A stretch of DNA of 64,000 bases from Thamnaconus septentrionalis (GCA_009823395.1 CM020507.1:7462501-7526500), one strand, 5' to 3'. Positions 1 through 12,866 are shown, counted from the stretch's first letter. The notes: generated by a model not told the origin, from the sequence alone. Numbers and translations are program-made.

Positions 1-290
1 TATTCAAGGTGACGTCAGGGGAGTTTGCTGTCCCAACAACTTGATGTCCCCTGTTGTAACACACACCCTTATTAATTAAAATCTCCCGATCATCCCTGTT
101 CTTTTCCCTGATTGTTCCCAGTTCACTGTTCTGCTCTACAATCAATGTAGCGTAGGCACGTATCGTAATGATGACGACATCTGTAATCCTTTGCAATTTG
201 GAAAAAAAAAAGATTTAAAAAATGCACAGTGTGAACACTTTGGCCTTAATTTAGCTGTAGATGATGTGATAAATACTGAAGGACTTTTAC

Positions 291-2010
291 CTGTCAAAAC
301 AAAATCTATTCCTGCTTCACCTCCAAACGTGCACGAGTAGTTTCCAAGACTTTCTTGACTGACGACATAAAACCTGCAAGAAAAAAATAAAGTTTTTTTT
401 TTTTTTAAATTAAATTTTAAAGTGTTGTAGTCTAAGTTTTGTTTTAATGATCAGACAATCGATTTAGGAGGTGCTTTCCTACATATATGATAATGATGAT
501 GACAATGTGACTTATGAGTCTGAGAAACCATCTTGGGTCTGCGATGGTGGCAAGACCATGGATGTATTACAGTAAAAGAACTGTATACTGGACTGGCAAT
601 ATGGTGGTGAGCCAATTTTTCCCAGTGGTCACTCGAGGTACTGCAGCAAAAAAAATCCAATGGGCCCAAAAAGCATTTTTGCCATAGACCACACTCCAAA
701 AATGAATGCCTTTAAAATGGCTGACAGGACGACTGTGACCTGAAACACAGCAAATCTTTCCATTGTAGATTTTTCAATTATGGTCTTTTAGTCATTTCTT
801 AAAAAAAATATAAAGGCCAGAACATCACCAGAAAAGAGTTTATTCCCAGCGTGGCTGTGTCCGGACGTGTCTGTGAGTGATGTTCTCCAGGATCATTCTG
901 ATTGGCCAAACAGATTATGTGAGTTACAGACGCATGATGGGAAGTGACACCACTGCGCATGGGCCCGTTAACGCAGAAGTCAGACGCAGCTTTCAATGAG
1001 CAGCTTCATTGAAATGAATGGGAGCCACCTTGGACTCTGGGAGCCTGGTGGCAACACACAAAATACTTGCACTCGTCTGATGCTGTACTGGCCGTCCCCC
1101 AGCTGCGCGGTGACGCGGCCGATCTCCTGCCCGTCTCTCCTCCACAGCCCGGTCACGTTCCCTGGTTTGGTGGCGTTGCCAGCCCAGATGCACACCACCG
1201 TCAGGTTAACAGGCTGGTATAGCTCAACTATCTCCGTCTGGCCTCCACCTTCAGTCAGAGCACAGAGGGAGTCACGGAGCTGAAGGTATCATGTGAGAAT
1301 CATTTTCCACAAGTGTTCACAAGTGTCCCAGAGAACCGATTGTTTACAACCCTCCTCACTTTTAGCATTCCTTTAGCGTGGCCACTCGACTGGGCATTAC
1401 TGCCCTTTGTGACATCACAACAACTTGATTGATAAATTGAGTAAAGCAAGTAAAAAAAACAGAAGGCTTGACTTTTTCTCATTTCAGGGAGTTCTTGTGT
1501 GAGCTTATATGAGCTTTGAAAATCCAAAATATTTCTCAATGGAAATAGTTACCTTTCACCGTGAAGGTTTTGTTTTGGCTGGTGACGTTGACCTGAGGAC
1601 CAGACGTCCCCTGGACATTCTGGTCAGGTGATTCTGCCACACAAAGCAAAGATATTATGAATCTTATTAATCGATATTGAGCATTTATTTTCCCACTTAC
1701 AAAACAGGACATTCTGTGCTTCTTTTAATCACATCTTCATAAGAAGTCTTCAATTCTCTCTCTCTCTCTCTTTCCCAGGTAGATAGATAGATAGATAAAT
1801 AGATAGACTCCATCCACCTCCTTTTAATTTAGTGGAGGAACGAGAAATGCAAGGATTAAACAAACATGTGCACACAATTCTCTCTCTCTCTCTCTCTCTC
1901 TCTTGCACATAGTCATAAATGAAGCAGAAACATTTACTTGCGCTGCCCTGCCCGCAGGCGGCGAGGAGCAGGAGAACGTGGCCGCAGAGCTTCTTCCAGG
2001 CTGCTGCCAT
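291..2010 (-). CDS. emb: Embigin-like Ig-domain membrane glycoprotein (5' part, runs off window)
   Basis: Exons read on the minus strand: 2010-1938 (start ATG plus a hydrophobic signal peptide rich in Leu/Ala), 1633-1553, 1248-1071 and 373-291; their phases agree. The third and fourth exons encode an Ig domain with NVTGLWRRDGQEIG, then QYSIRRV and a LGNYSC motif, with several N-glycosylation sites. This order resembles embigin, a basigin/neuroplastin relative that escorts monocarboxylate transporters to the plasma membrane and aids adhesion. The intron after exon 3 appears to use a GC donor (GAGT|GCAAGT). The second Ig domain, transmembrane helix and tail should lie left of the window. A candidate acceptor at position 51 opens a frame that stops early if joined directly, so the next exon is unresolved. 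Basigin or neuroplastin are alternatives; the RRDGQ and NYSC spacing favours embigin. Confidence 0.72.
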
Positions 2011-2066
2011 GATTCCGAACAGTTCCTGCTCTAGTCCCGTCTGCAGGTAGGTTTCTCCCTCGTCGT

Positions 2067-2133
<67 letters not shown>

Positions 2134-2134
2134 G
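1755..2134. repeat. Three CT microsatellites around embigin exon 1
   Basis: (CT)n tracts lie at about 1755-1775, 1880-1903 and 2070-2134, with a GATA-type run near 1781-1806. The longest is interrupted by TTT units and sits just upstream of the embigin start codon, probably in its 5' leader or promoter. Confidence 0.9.
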
Positions 2135-3055
2135 TCACTGAGTACTGCACTAACCCCCTACCCCCACTGCACGAGTGACGCAGCGATGATGTCACCCGGC
2201 GGCCCTGCGGCTGCTTCGCTCCATCCATTATTCAGGGGAGTCGTGTGTGCGTGTCGCTGTGAGCCGGCCCGTCCCGCCTGAACAGAAATCCTCCAACGCT
2301 CCTGTGCCAACACATCTTCGCCCTCTACTGAGGTCTTTGCTTTTTCTCCCCCTCCGTTCTTGGCTTTGTAAGCGCTACACGTCAATGAATGAACAGAAAC
2401 ACCCGCCTTTGAGATATGAGGGCAGCGTTCCGTTACTGAGCTTCCTCCTTCAGTACCACATCCTGCCATCACTTGAAGGTCAAAAAGGGCACAGGCATTT
2501 TTAAACATGAGGAACCGCTACCACTATTGCTCAGACAATTTCGTTTTCTTTTCTCCAGATCCTAACTGATCATTTCAATTTTTTGCTGGTTTGTTTTAAA
2601 GGTCCCGTGTCATAACTATTGTTGGATCTTTACGTATCGCCCCCTTTTTTCCCTTATTCTTCTTTTTTGAGACTAAAAAAGAAGTGAGACTATTTTGGAA
2701 AGTTCCGCGGTTCAGTGAGAAGGGGCAAACACTGACCCCCATCACAACTCTCTGTTGATGCTGGCGCTGAACAAAGGTCCTGTGCTGGTTCAGGAGAAGA
2801 GCGGAGCTCTCTCAGGTACTAAAAACTAGAATCTATGATTTCTGACCCTTTGGATTTTTCTCCTATCTGGGCACCAAAGAGAGCACCTACTAATTTTTGA
2901 CTGTCACTAGAGGGGAAACATACAAAGATTTGTTTTTTGTTGTTGTGCATTAAAAGGATGACATTGTTTTACAGCTTAATAAACCAAACCATTTAAAACA
3001 GTTTTTATGCAGAAAAAACAGAAAGGACCTGATGTAGAAAAAACAACTTTTGGCC
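2135..3055. other. Intergenic region between embigin 5' end and malt1 3' end
   Basis: No supportable coding exon on either strand. The left part is presumably the embigin promoter, while the right part is downstream of the malt1 polyadenylation signal. Both flanking genes are read from the minus strand. Confidence 0.6.
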
Positions 3056-3061
3056 TTTATT
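3056..3061 (-). terminator. Polyadenylation signal of malt1
   Basis: AATAAA on the minus strand about 225 bases downstream of the malt1 stop codon at 3287-3289; the position fits a short 3' UTR. Confidence 0.6.
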
Positions 3062-3286
3062 TTGATCAACATCAGAGAAACAGTGGTACATTTAAAGCAT
3101 TTAGGAAACTGTAATTCAGTATAAGGGGTAAATTAATAATTGAGGCGAGAAATGCTTGTTGCAAAGGTGAAGTATATAAAATAATCTCTTGTTATGCTAC
3201 ATGTGAGATATCAGCAGTATTTCAGGCACGTGTACATTCTCCTGGTAAAAATACATATAAAGCAGCTCCGCCCCCAGCCCCACTTC

Positions 3287-6200
3287 CTATTGCTGATTGA
3301 ACTGCATACTGTTCATGAAAACAGTCTGTATCTCTGCGATGTCGTCAGTGGCCTCTATGGGGATGCTGACCCGGCCCATTGGGCTGGAGAGGCCGGCGGC
3401 GGAGGTTGTTGTGTAGGCCGGGTTCAGGTTGTCGTAGTGGTAGTCCCCCCAGCCCCCGACCGCCCCCTGGTGGGGGGTCTCGTACACGTCCAGGTAGTGG
3501 TGCTGCGGCGACAGGCGGTTGTGGTCCACGGCCTGGTGCAAGCCGTGGTGGAGGTGGAGTCGGTGCTCGGGCCCGGGGCTGTGACACGGGCTGTGACACG
3601 GACTGTGGGAGGGGCTGTGGGGCATCTGGCAGGTCTGCAGGCAGCTGTTGCGCCGCACGGCGCGGTGCAGGTCCAGCCGGGCGATCAGCGGCTTGCCGAT
3701 GTCGATGCTTTTGCTCCAGTGGACGGAGTCGTCGTCCATGCTGGCGAAGGTGCCCTGCAGGCACACGGTGAACACCAGGTCCTCCTGTTGTTGCAGGAGA
3801 GGCGAATTCAGGAGAGGCAACTGGACACTCGACCCCAAGCAATCGTAACCAACAGTTGTTTTGTTTTTGTTTGTTTTTTTAAAGAAAATTCCGAATATGA
3901 AATGATATTTTATGGTGAAAGTCAAGAGTTCATTTTAACACTACGGCACATTGTGGCTCAGCTCATGGCACTGGTCGACTTCTAATCCCAAGCAAAACCT
4001 GCTGCTGCTACCTGGAAACACTGTTGATATTAAATCTGATTGGTTCTTGTTGAAAGACAGAAACCTTCCGAAAGGTTTTCCCCCTTTTCTTTTCTTTTCT
4101 TTTCTTTTCTTTTCTTTTCTTTTCTTTTCTTTCCTTTCCTTTCCTTTCCTTTCCTTTCCTTTCCTTTCCTTTCCTTTCTACAGACCAAATGACTCTTTGC
4201 TGAGTGGGTTTCCTGACTTAGACAAGTTAGATAAAATGTCTCAAGGTCCAAAAGAACTTTTACTTCAAAACAACCAGTGTTTTTTTGTTTTTTTTGACAG
4301 TTATCGTCAATTTTGTTTCCACAGTTATCGTCAATTTTTTTTTCTGACTAAAACGAGACGATAACTAAATAAAAAACAAGGACTAAGACGATGACGAGGT
4401 GAAATGACATTTTCGTCAGCGAATAAAAATGAGACGAAAATGTCTGCGAAGGACGAGATTCAATCAGAGCTCATTTCGTTTGTGGAAGGAAATGACGATT
4501 TAGAAAGTGGCAGGAGAAGTTGGGAAGGAAACCAATCAGAGCGACGTGGTGAGGAAGTTACGTAGTACGTCCACACAGATTATCTGGTACAGACCAGTTT
4601 AAGAGCAAATGCCAACACCGGGGAGGAAGAGGCGACAGGACATTTGGACACAGTTTACATTTGATATAAAATAAAATTAAACACTTTGTAAAAACTGTGG
4701 CGAGAATCAACTAAATCAACTGTCATTTTAGTCGACTAAAACAATTATGATATTTCGTCAACTAAAACTAGACTAAAACCAAAACAATTTAGATGATTAA
4801 ATTATGACTAAAACTAAATAACATTTTAGTCAAAAGACTTTGACTAAAATGTTGTCAAAAGACTTTGACTAAAACTAAATCAAATTTTGCTGTCAAAATT
4901 AACACTGAAAACGACGACAAAGTACGAGACCGAAAGTATTTCACCTTGAGCTTCTGCAGTGAGCTGACCCTGGTGTACAGGCAGTGCTGCGGCAGGCTGC
5001 TGGACAGGAAGTAGATCCCCGTCTCTTCTGGAGTCTCTCTGTTCATCTCTTTGGGGTCCACGTCGAGCTCCTGTCGCACACGAGCCAGCAGGGGGCAGTG
5101 TTCAGTCAACACAAACTCGCACTCACACGGCGAACAACCGGTTTTAGGGCTGCGCTGACCTGAGGGAAGTCGGTGACATGAGCCTGGCAGAAGGTCATGT
5201 CCTCGGGCTTCTTCACGATATAAGTGTAAATGACCAGCACGTTGGAGAACTCTGCGGCGAAGCCCAACTTGATCTGAGCGTCGCAGTCAAAGTCGAGGCA
5301 CATGCTCTCAGGAAGTTCTGGAATATAAGAAAAAATAAATTTGATCGACACAAGCAAATAAAAATTAAACCTATAGCACAAACTGTCGAATCAATACTAA
5401 AAAAAATAGAAGAAAAGCATTGCCTCCGTTTGTTTCCTGTGTAGCTGCGGATTTCTGTGGGAACCATAAGCTGGCAGCTAAAAAGATTCTAACAAGTAGA
5501 ACAATTGGACTTCACAGGGTACAAAAAAAATATTACATATCATATTACTTGCACCAATCAAGTCCAAATTTATTTTTTCTGGATTTTACTACATTTGAGG
5601 ATATTAGTGAGGGTATGAAGACATACTGTGTATGTAGAAAGCTGTACAAGAGGAAAATATTCATAATCAGGATCAATTCATTGATCCTTAGGAAATAGGG
5701 TAATTTCGGTAAATATAAGGAAAACAGTTTGAAGTTTGTTTTGTTTCGTTTTTTTGGTCTTGTTTGGTCATCGTCTAACAATCCTCTGATGTAAGTGTAG
5801 GGGATTCACTCCACTGGTGAGTCACCCAGTAGGTGAGCGTGTGAGCCAGAGAGCCGTCTATTGTTTCTGGGAATCTCAACATGTGACTCAGTGTTTGACC
5901 TCGTCGTAAAGAAAAACTTGAACAACACAGTGAAAGCTGATGAGCAACATTTCCAAATGGACATTTTGCGTTCTGGACTCACCGTGAGCCTTCGCCCACC
6001 GGCGGCTGTAGGTGTGAGCGAGCTCTGCGCTGTTGCAGGGCAGAATTTTGTCGGTCAGAGCTCTCCTCTCTGACAGACTGCTGCGAATCTCCAGAGCCTG
6101 CTTCCCCTTCGTAGCATTGAAATGACCCATGTCTGATATACAACAAACACAAAAAAACAGAACTCATCTAAGCGGTTCAAATGAGGCTTCATTAGGATAT

Positions 6201-9200
6201 TAAACACCCAGTACAGACCTGCAGCTGATTCATACACATATTTATTCAGGTAGCATCATATAAAAAGGAGTTAAATGAGCGCTAATGGAATTGAACTATT
6301 GTTAATTTGTAAAATAAAAAATAAAAAAAAAAAAAAAAAAGAAAAAAAGGTTCAAAAACAAAAGAATGATTAAAAAAAATGAAAATGTAATTTGAAAATG
6401 AAGAGTTGACTTGAACAATCTTAAGTCAATCAATCTTTTGCTGCTAGTGACTGAAAATCATTTATCTCACAAACCATCAGAACGTCACTTAATCAACAGC
6501 TTTGGACTCATTTGAAATAATGAACTGGAACTGATGCTTCAGGTCTAATCCTCCAAGTTCTCACCTTCTGCGACTCTGTCCAGCACCACGGTGATCTTCT
6601 CATCGTCAAGCAGCCGCTTCTTCAAAAACTTGACAAACACTCCGTTGGTGAAGCCGCTGGAGCTCAGCTCGAAGGCCTCAGCGTCTTGGCACCTTCATAG
6701 CCGCACGGAAAACACGTCAAGTGTTTAATCTTTTTCAAAACCAGAAGATACAGTACATGCTGGCATGTACACAGATGAAGCCATGTGCAACGACAGCAAA
6801 ACGTACGTTGCGTAGCCGAAGACGATGTTGGCTGTGACTCTCAGGACAATGTTTGGCATGCTGTCATCATGAATGTTCCTTGAAAAGAGAAGAGTGCATG
6901 GAAAAAAATGAAGAACATTGAACATATTTTTTTGCAAAAAAGAGAACAATTTGTCTCTTGTATTTTGTCTGTGTATTAAATTTTGAGTTGTCCAGGACAC
7001 AGTGCAACTCACCTCTTCCTGCACATGTCCAGCAGGAACACGTTGAGGCCCGTCTCCTTCTCCTGCATCAGCTTCAGGATGCTCTGCACACACAAGCAGT
7101 TGGCAGAGCGGTACGGGTTGGGAGCGTCCACCGGCACCATGAAGCTGTTGCCGTAGTTCTCGTATCCGTGGCCGGCGTAGTACAGCAGACCTGAAGACGT
7201 GGGTGGGGGAGTTTTGGTTAAAACCTTCGACTGAACTTGAGGATTCGTCGATATAACCGCGACGCACCGTACACCCCCTTGTGCAGCAGCAGCAGGAACT
7301 CGTCGACGGCGTTTCTCATCTCCGACTCGGTGAGGTCCAGCAGCGACACCACCTGGAAGTTGAGCTGCCGCAGCAGGTTGGTGAGGTCGTACACGTCCAC
7401 CATGGGAGCTTTAAGCTGCGGGTGGTTCCGGTAGGACAGGTTGCCGATCAGCAGGGCCACTTTGTCGGTCGCTGCGACGACATGAGGAAGAGGTGCGCCT
7501 GTCAAAACTCGGTTTGACTCCAAAAACGAGAAATGAAATCGGAAAAAGTGTTGGTGGAGGCGTGAGCGGTTTTTTTTTTTATCCTTTTGACCGAGATTTT
7601 AGCAGGAGGCTGTAACCAGGGGGCTGAATGTGTTGTTTTTTGGGGAGATTTATAAAGTTTTCTAAAAATAATAACAATAGGGGGCGCATTTTGTCAGGCA
7701 GCCTATTTTGTCACCATTTTGTCGGGGTTGGGGGAGCATGAAATATTTTCTTTCTCCAAAGGGGGGGCATGACAGAGACAGTCTGAGAACCACTGCCTTG
7801 TGGGAAAAATTTCAACATCTCTAACTGATAACAATCAAATTGAGTCGAGGTGCTCAGAATATAACCGCACAGCCTACACCCTTCGTCGGAAGATAAAATC
7901 TGTTAAAAGTCGTTTGACGCAGGTTCATGCATGATATTGCTGATTTAGTCCACGTCTGGTTACGTTAGAACCACAAGTTTCACATCTTTATTTTGGTGTT
8001 TTTCTGGTGAACTGATGGCAGGGCAGATCAGGCCACAGACGCTTCACTGCATCAGCTAGTGGCTAAATATAGCACAGCGCGCGGTGGGAGCGTGCATATT
8101 GTCACGCACTGTGGAAAGCGCGACAAGAGTGAACCGACACTTGCAGTGGAGAATCTGCTGCAAAGAGTCACTCACCGTAAAGCTTATCCGGGATGCTGTT
8201 CAGGGGCAAATCATCGGAACCTAAATGTGAAAGGTCGCAGCAGACGCACACTCAGAGATCAAACAGCAAACACTGAAAATGTGGCGAGTAAAGACGTGAA
8301 AAAGGTGTTGAGATTGATTGATCTTACCGACTCCGATGGCATAAATGTCATCTAGGATTTTAAAAAGAAAAAAAAAAACGTTAACATCTCATTATAAACC
8401 TTTTAAATTGCTGTGTTAAAGAAAATTTGCTCTGATTCTGACAAGAATTAATGATAGATTTGAATGGGTTAATAGATTATAGAAAAAGACCAAAACCCAA
8501 CACGATACTTGATTGGACTAAATAAACTGCTGTGACAATTTATTATTGCAATAGGGGAAAAAATACCTCCGATTTCACAGATGAACAATTACGACTGTAC
8601 AAGATTATCGTGAATAATTTGCTGTTGGCTTTTGGTCTTTTGTCAGTGATTTTTTTCTTTTAATAACAGTCATGCAGGTGAAACCCAGAGTGGCACCTCC
8701 TACTGGCTGTCTTTCAGTCAAGCGGGAGAAAGGAGAAATTTCCATGCTGCTACGCCCTGCTAATCATTAGCCTCTGGCTGCCCGGCATGCACCGGTCCAC
8801 AACTCTACCTTCAGAGCACTCCGTTGCCCCGGAGAGCTGCACGGATATCCTCGGTGCTTTGCGTCGAGGGACAGAACAACAAAATCACTCAGACGCAAAG
8901 ACGACAACGTGGCCGTTTTTTTTGTTTCTGTTGTTTTTTTCCTGGTTTACGTGATCAGAAACCCGGACCGCGGTTATATTCCCTTACCGATGAAGACGTC
9001 CACTTCATTGGTCCACGTTCTCTCGTTGCTGCTGCTGATCTCGCAGCGGTACCTGCCTCGATGGTCCTGCGTGGCGTGGGGGATCTGAAAGAGGACAAAT
9101 GATGCAAATATGGAAAAATCAAATCAAACTGAAACTAAAAATACCACAATGACATAATAAGTGAGCGTTGAGCAATGCGGTGCAAACTCACCACAAGTTT

Positions 9201-12200
9201 CCTCTTGGTAGCCTTGGGCATGGGGACGCCGTTCCTGTACCACTGGTATCCAGGGATGGGCCGTCCCACGGCGCCGCACTCCAGCTGCAGGTCCTCGCCG
9301 ATGTGCAGCTGCTGCGACTGTGGCTGGATGACCAGCCTCAGCCCACCCTCCGGGGAGTGGTAGCTCAGCCCTGGCGGCAGCGGTGGTCAGAAGAGGAGAT
9401 ATCACACATATGCTGTCTACGCACTCACAGCACTTTAAAAAATAAAAGTACTTTGAGAAAATGATCTTCGCAGTCTTGGCTATGTTATACTAAATTTCTA
9501 CGCCCCCAACGTTTGCGGTTTTGGAGGAGAAGATTGGTTGATTTTTTTTTTTGGATCATTTTGCACATACCTGCAAACAAGCTCAAATTGTGCCTTTTTT
9601 TTAATCAAAGACAGAGACTCGGCCTGGGAGATTGAGATGTAGGTGAGGATCACGTGCACGCGTGGGTTTTGGTCCCATGTCTCTACGACGTTCGTACCGG
9701 CCGCGAGAATTATTCTAGTCTGGGTATTGTTTTTTTTGCCTGTAGGTGGCGCTATGGAGCACCGAGAGCTTTAATCTTTGCATAAGAAAAAACCTGATGA
9801 TCCTGACCAGCTTGCCGAATTTCGTCAAAATTGAATAAGGATAAAGGGGTCAAAATTGGGTCGAAAGACGCGTTAGGTAAATAATAAGCGGGAAAGCGGC
9901 GATGTCGCACCGTGAGACACGTTCCCGTTCAGCACATCCACCTGAGCCCAGTGGCTGAACTCGAACGATTCACCGCAGTTGACCCTGCAGATGTAAAATC
10001 CAGCGTCTTTCACGTTGACCGGGCTGATCATCAGGTCGGGAGATAAGCTGTTCGGCACCTGAGGACACAAGCGTTTCAATCAAGGAAAAAAGAAGCACAA
10101 CCATGGAAGGCAGCAGAACTGAACATGTTTCTAACAATAATGATAATATAGATTTTATTTATACATCAAATAAATGATCTCAAAGTGCTTTGCAGTGAAT
10201 AAGGGCATTAAAAAGCATTCAAAAAGCATTGAAAAAGCAAAAAAAAAAAAAAAAGTAGCTGGGTTTAAAGCACAATGACGCAATCTGACATAATCAGATC
10301 TAAAATTATGCTAAAGACTAAAGAAAATCTAGTTACAAGGGCAAGAAATCATAGCTGTCTGTTTTAGCTATTATTATTTCATGCGTGAAAGGCTGTGAGA
10401 TTCAGCTTGTCGGAGTGATCAGCCTGCTTGGACCAGAGTGAGAGGTCGTAGCTCCGAGTTGTTTTGTCTGCGACCAAATCAGCAAACTACAGCAAAGCTT
10501 GTAAATACATGCAGCTGCAGGTTTGAATGCTGCCAACAGAGGCAGAGACTGTGCAACATTCCCAGGCTTTTCTCTCCTCACTTGTACCTGATACATTTGC
10601 TGCCTTGTTTAGCTGCTCTAAAGTCTCCCAGGCACCACCACACACTGTGCTGCAAGGACAATGCTGAAATTTAGATTTAAATGCTTATTTTGTTGTTATT
10701 ACCTTACATTGCTTGAAATAAAGGTATGAAAAAGATAGTGAAGAAATCCTTTGCCACTGCCACGGTGTTTTCTATGAGTACAATCATGTGAAATGTGCAT
10801 CTGGTGTGGTTGCAAAATACAGGAAGGAACATGATGTGAGACCGATGACAGCCCCACATGTGCTGGGCAAGAAAAGAGCAGAAGAGTTTGGGTAGCTCAC
10901 CTCATCTTTGGTCTTGAACCACTGGTACTGCACCGGCGACTTGGCGACGGCGTAGCAGGTGAGGCGCAGGTTGTGGCCAGACATCAGAGCCACAGACTGG
11001 GGCTGCACGATGATCTGCAGGGCTGGAACATCGTTGAGAAGATTTAGTTTTCACTTCACCGATTCGACCGCACTACACACAAGGAAGGCACTGCCAAACG
11101 CTGAGGTGACATTGTGTTTTTCTACCTGAAGGCTTGAGGCACTCCAGAGCCTCAGAGTTGCCCAGAGTTTGGAGGTGGTCGATGAGTTGACCTGCGGTGC
11201 AACCTCGCTCTCCCATCAGCCTCAGCAGCATGCGGCTGGGGCTGCCCTCTGGCTGCAGCACCTTCAGAGAGCACACCTCTAACTCATCGTCGCTGTGGAT
11301 GAGTGATGGACAACGGCATTAAAGACACCAGTCAGGGGAGGCAGCAGCTCAGGTGCAAACCACTCGTCCAGTTTGGACACGAAACTAAATGTGGATATGG
11401 AAGTCAGAAAACATCATCATCACTCGCCATGTACTGTGTGGTTGTATTTACAGTTTTAAGAAAGAAAAGGCATTTATTGATACACTTTTTATGAAATGCA
11501 CTTCTCACACAAAGTCAGACACAAGCAATTCACTGTCAGTGTGGTGACATAGTTACGACGAGAGCAACTCAGATCTAAAACACCGAGAGTGGAGCCAGGA
11601 ACAACACAAACACTGATTGCACTATAAGTTGTGATGTGTGGTATTGCTAATATTAACTACTTTGTTCCACTTTTATATTCAAACTACCCAACAGCATCAC
11701 TCAAAATTGCTCCACTCCAAACAACAACAACAACAACAACAACAATACTGAGTGGGAAGTTGTATATTGAACAGAATTTTTATATTTTAAACACGTTTAA
11801 ACACAAAAGTAACGAACATGTTTTTCCTATTTAAGGAGTAGAAAGTACACATTTATGTACATGTGGAGGGAGTAAAAGCAAAAAAAAAAAAAAAGGTTGT
11901 GAGAAAAAAATAGTCAAAGCCGTAGTTAAAACCTGAAAAACGTACTGAAGAACTGCAACAAAGTATTTGTACTTCGTTGCTTCCCACATTATATAAGTTA
12001 GAATAACACCAACTTTCTGTCTTATAAATTATAAGACCAAGAAGTTGGTGTTGGGAGTCTAGGACACTTTGTAACCAGAGTTTGAAGTCAGTCAGTCAGT
12101 CAGTCAGTCACCTGGGCCCACCTGACTCTGAAGCGCCTGTCCCTGCTCACGATCTCGCCGAGTTTGCGCCATCCCCTGTTGCCGGAGCGGTCCAAAACCT

Positions 12201-12270
12201 CGCACAGCCTCCTGAGCAGCGGCTCCTTCAGCAGGCTGATCCTGCTGCTGCGCTCCGGACACTCCGACAT
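3287..12270 (-). CDS. malt1: MALT1 paracaspase
   Basis: Scaffold and arginine-specific protease of the CARD11-BCL10-MALT1 complex, which activates NF-kB downstream of antigen and innate receptors in the cytoplasm. Sixteen exons: 12270-12122, 11292-11126, 11022-10901, 10058-9911, 9370-9192, 9084-8988, 8351-8328, 8220-8176, 7471-7268, 7190-7013, 6878-6807, 6692-6565, 6132-5983, 5317-5160, 5070-4945, 3784-3287. They sum to 814 codons; the human protein is 824. Order: death domain (about 1-105), two Ig domains (about 106-287), linker, caspase-like domain from about 311, third Ig-like region, His/Ser-rich tail. Catalytic His386 lies in GHGYENY and Cys435 in LLDMCRKR, 49 residues apart as in human. 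The start ATG (12268-12270) is the first after an in-frame TGA. The tail has a short SHSPCHSPCHSP repeat. Confidence 0.96.
4085..4178. repeat. (TTTTC)n then (TTTCC)n pentanucleotide microsatellite
   Basis: Pure pyrimidine tract in malt1 intron 15. It begins with TTTTC units and switches near 4130 to TTTCC units. Lys/Glu-rich or Phe-rich reading frames across it are repeat artefacts. Confidence 0.93.
4275..4907. mobile_element. Non-autonomous hAT-like DNA transposon in malt1 intron 15
   Basis: The left end reads CAGTGTTTTTTTG...GACAG and the right end, reversed, reads CAGTGTTAATTTTGACAG, giving terminal inverted repeats. The flanking eight bases are AAAACAAC (4267-4274) and AAAACGAC (4908-4915), a target-site duplication differing at one position. 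An 8-bp duplication is the hallmark of the hAT superfamily. The interior is AT-rich with repeated GACTAAAACTAAA motifs and no transposase frame. It is about 633 bp long. Confidence 0.8.
8328..8351 (-). other. malt1: 24-nt in-frame microexon of malt1
   Basis: Bounded by an acceptor (TCCTAG) and a donor (GTAAGA). It adds DIYAIGV plus split codons between the second Ig domain and the protease domain. Skipping it keeps the frame, because it is 24 nt and is flanked by phase-1 introns on both sides. Mammalian MALT1 has an alternatively spliced 33-nt exon in the same linker (MALT1A versus MALT1B). Confidence 0.75.
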
Positions 12271-12405
12271 GGCCACCTGCGGGTGGACGAAGTTCCACCA
12301 TCAACGTGTTGCTTCGCGCTGCGCTTTCACAGCGACTCCTGCGAGGCCACAGCGTCTATTTCCTGAATGACACAGAAAGACAAGAGGCGTCACACAGTGA
12401 CAACA

Positions 12406-12443
12406 CTGCTGCTGCTGCTGCTGCTGCTGCTGGTGGTGGTGGT
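12406..12443. repeat. (CTG)n followed by (GTG)n trinucleotide repeat
   Basis: About nine CTG units followed by several TGG units, about 140 bases upstream of the malt1 start codon on the opposite strand. It is likely part of the malt1 5' leader or promoter. Confidence 0.88.
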
Positions 12444-12683
12444 TTCCCACCCCGGACACGCAGCCGCCGCCAAAGGTTGTCTCTGCGCAAGACGTGTCAC
12501 TCTGTGAGAGAGCGTAAACCGATTAAACAGTCCGACTCTGTTGCCTTGCGATGAAAATGTGTATTTTTATTTATCAGGCAGGAGGCGTCGTGGGTTTTTA
12601 TTTGTTTTTGGGTTTTTTTGCACAGGACGACCGACGCAAAAAGTATTCTTCTATAGTAATACAACATCACGATGACGACTATA

Positions 12684-12866
12684 CACTACCAGTCAAAGGT
12701 TCGGACACATACATCTGATTTAATGGTTTTTATGCGACCCTGAAACAGACGAGAAATGAGTACAACGCGTGACATATCGTTGCCCTGTTTGTGCTCTTTG
12801 GACGGAAGTTCCAAGCCACGCCCCCCTCACACCTCTTATCTCAGGTGAGTCCAAACTTTTGATGTG
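12684..12866. mobile_element. Diverged Tc1/mariner-like miniature element
   Basis: The left end CACTACCAGTCAAAGGTTCG follows a TA dinucleotide. The right side carries the inverted core CCAAACTTTTGA near 12851-12862. The same terminal motif occurs at 51197-51555 and 32803, so this is a third, more decayed or deleted copy of the family. Confidence 0.55.

Noticed and set aside
3194..3985. 263-codon plus-strand open frame
   Set aside because: Antisense shadow of the GC-rich last malt1 exon, with low-complexity Val/Gly content.
4030..4251. Lys/Glu-rich open frame
   Set aside because: Translation of the (TTTTC/TTTCC)n microsatellite.
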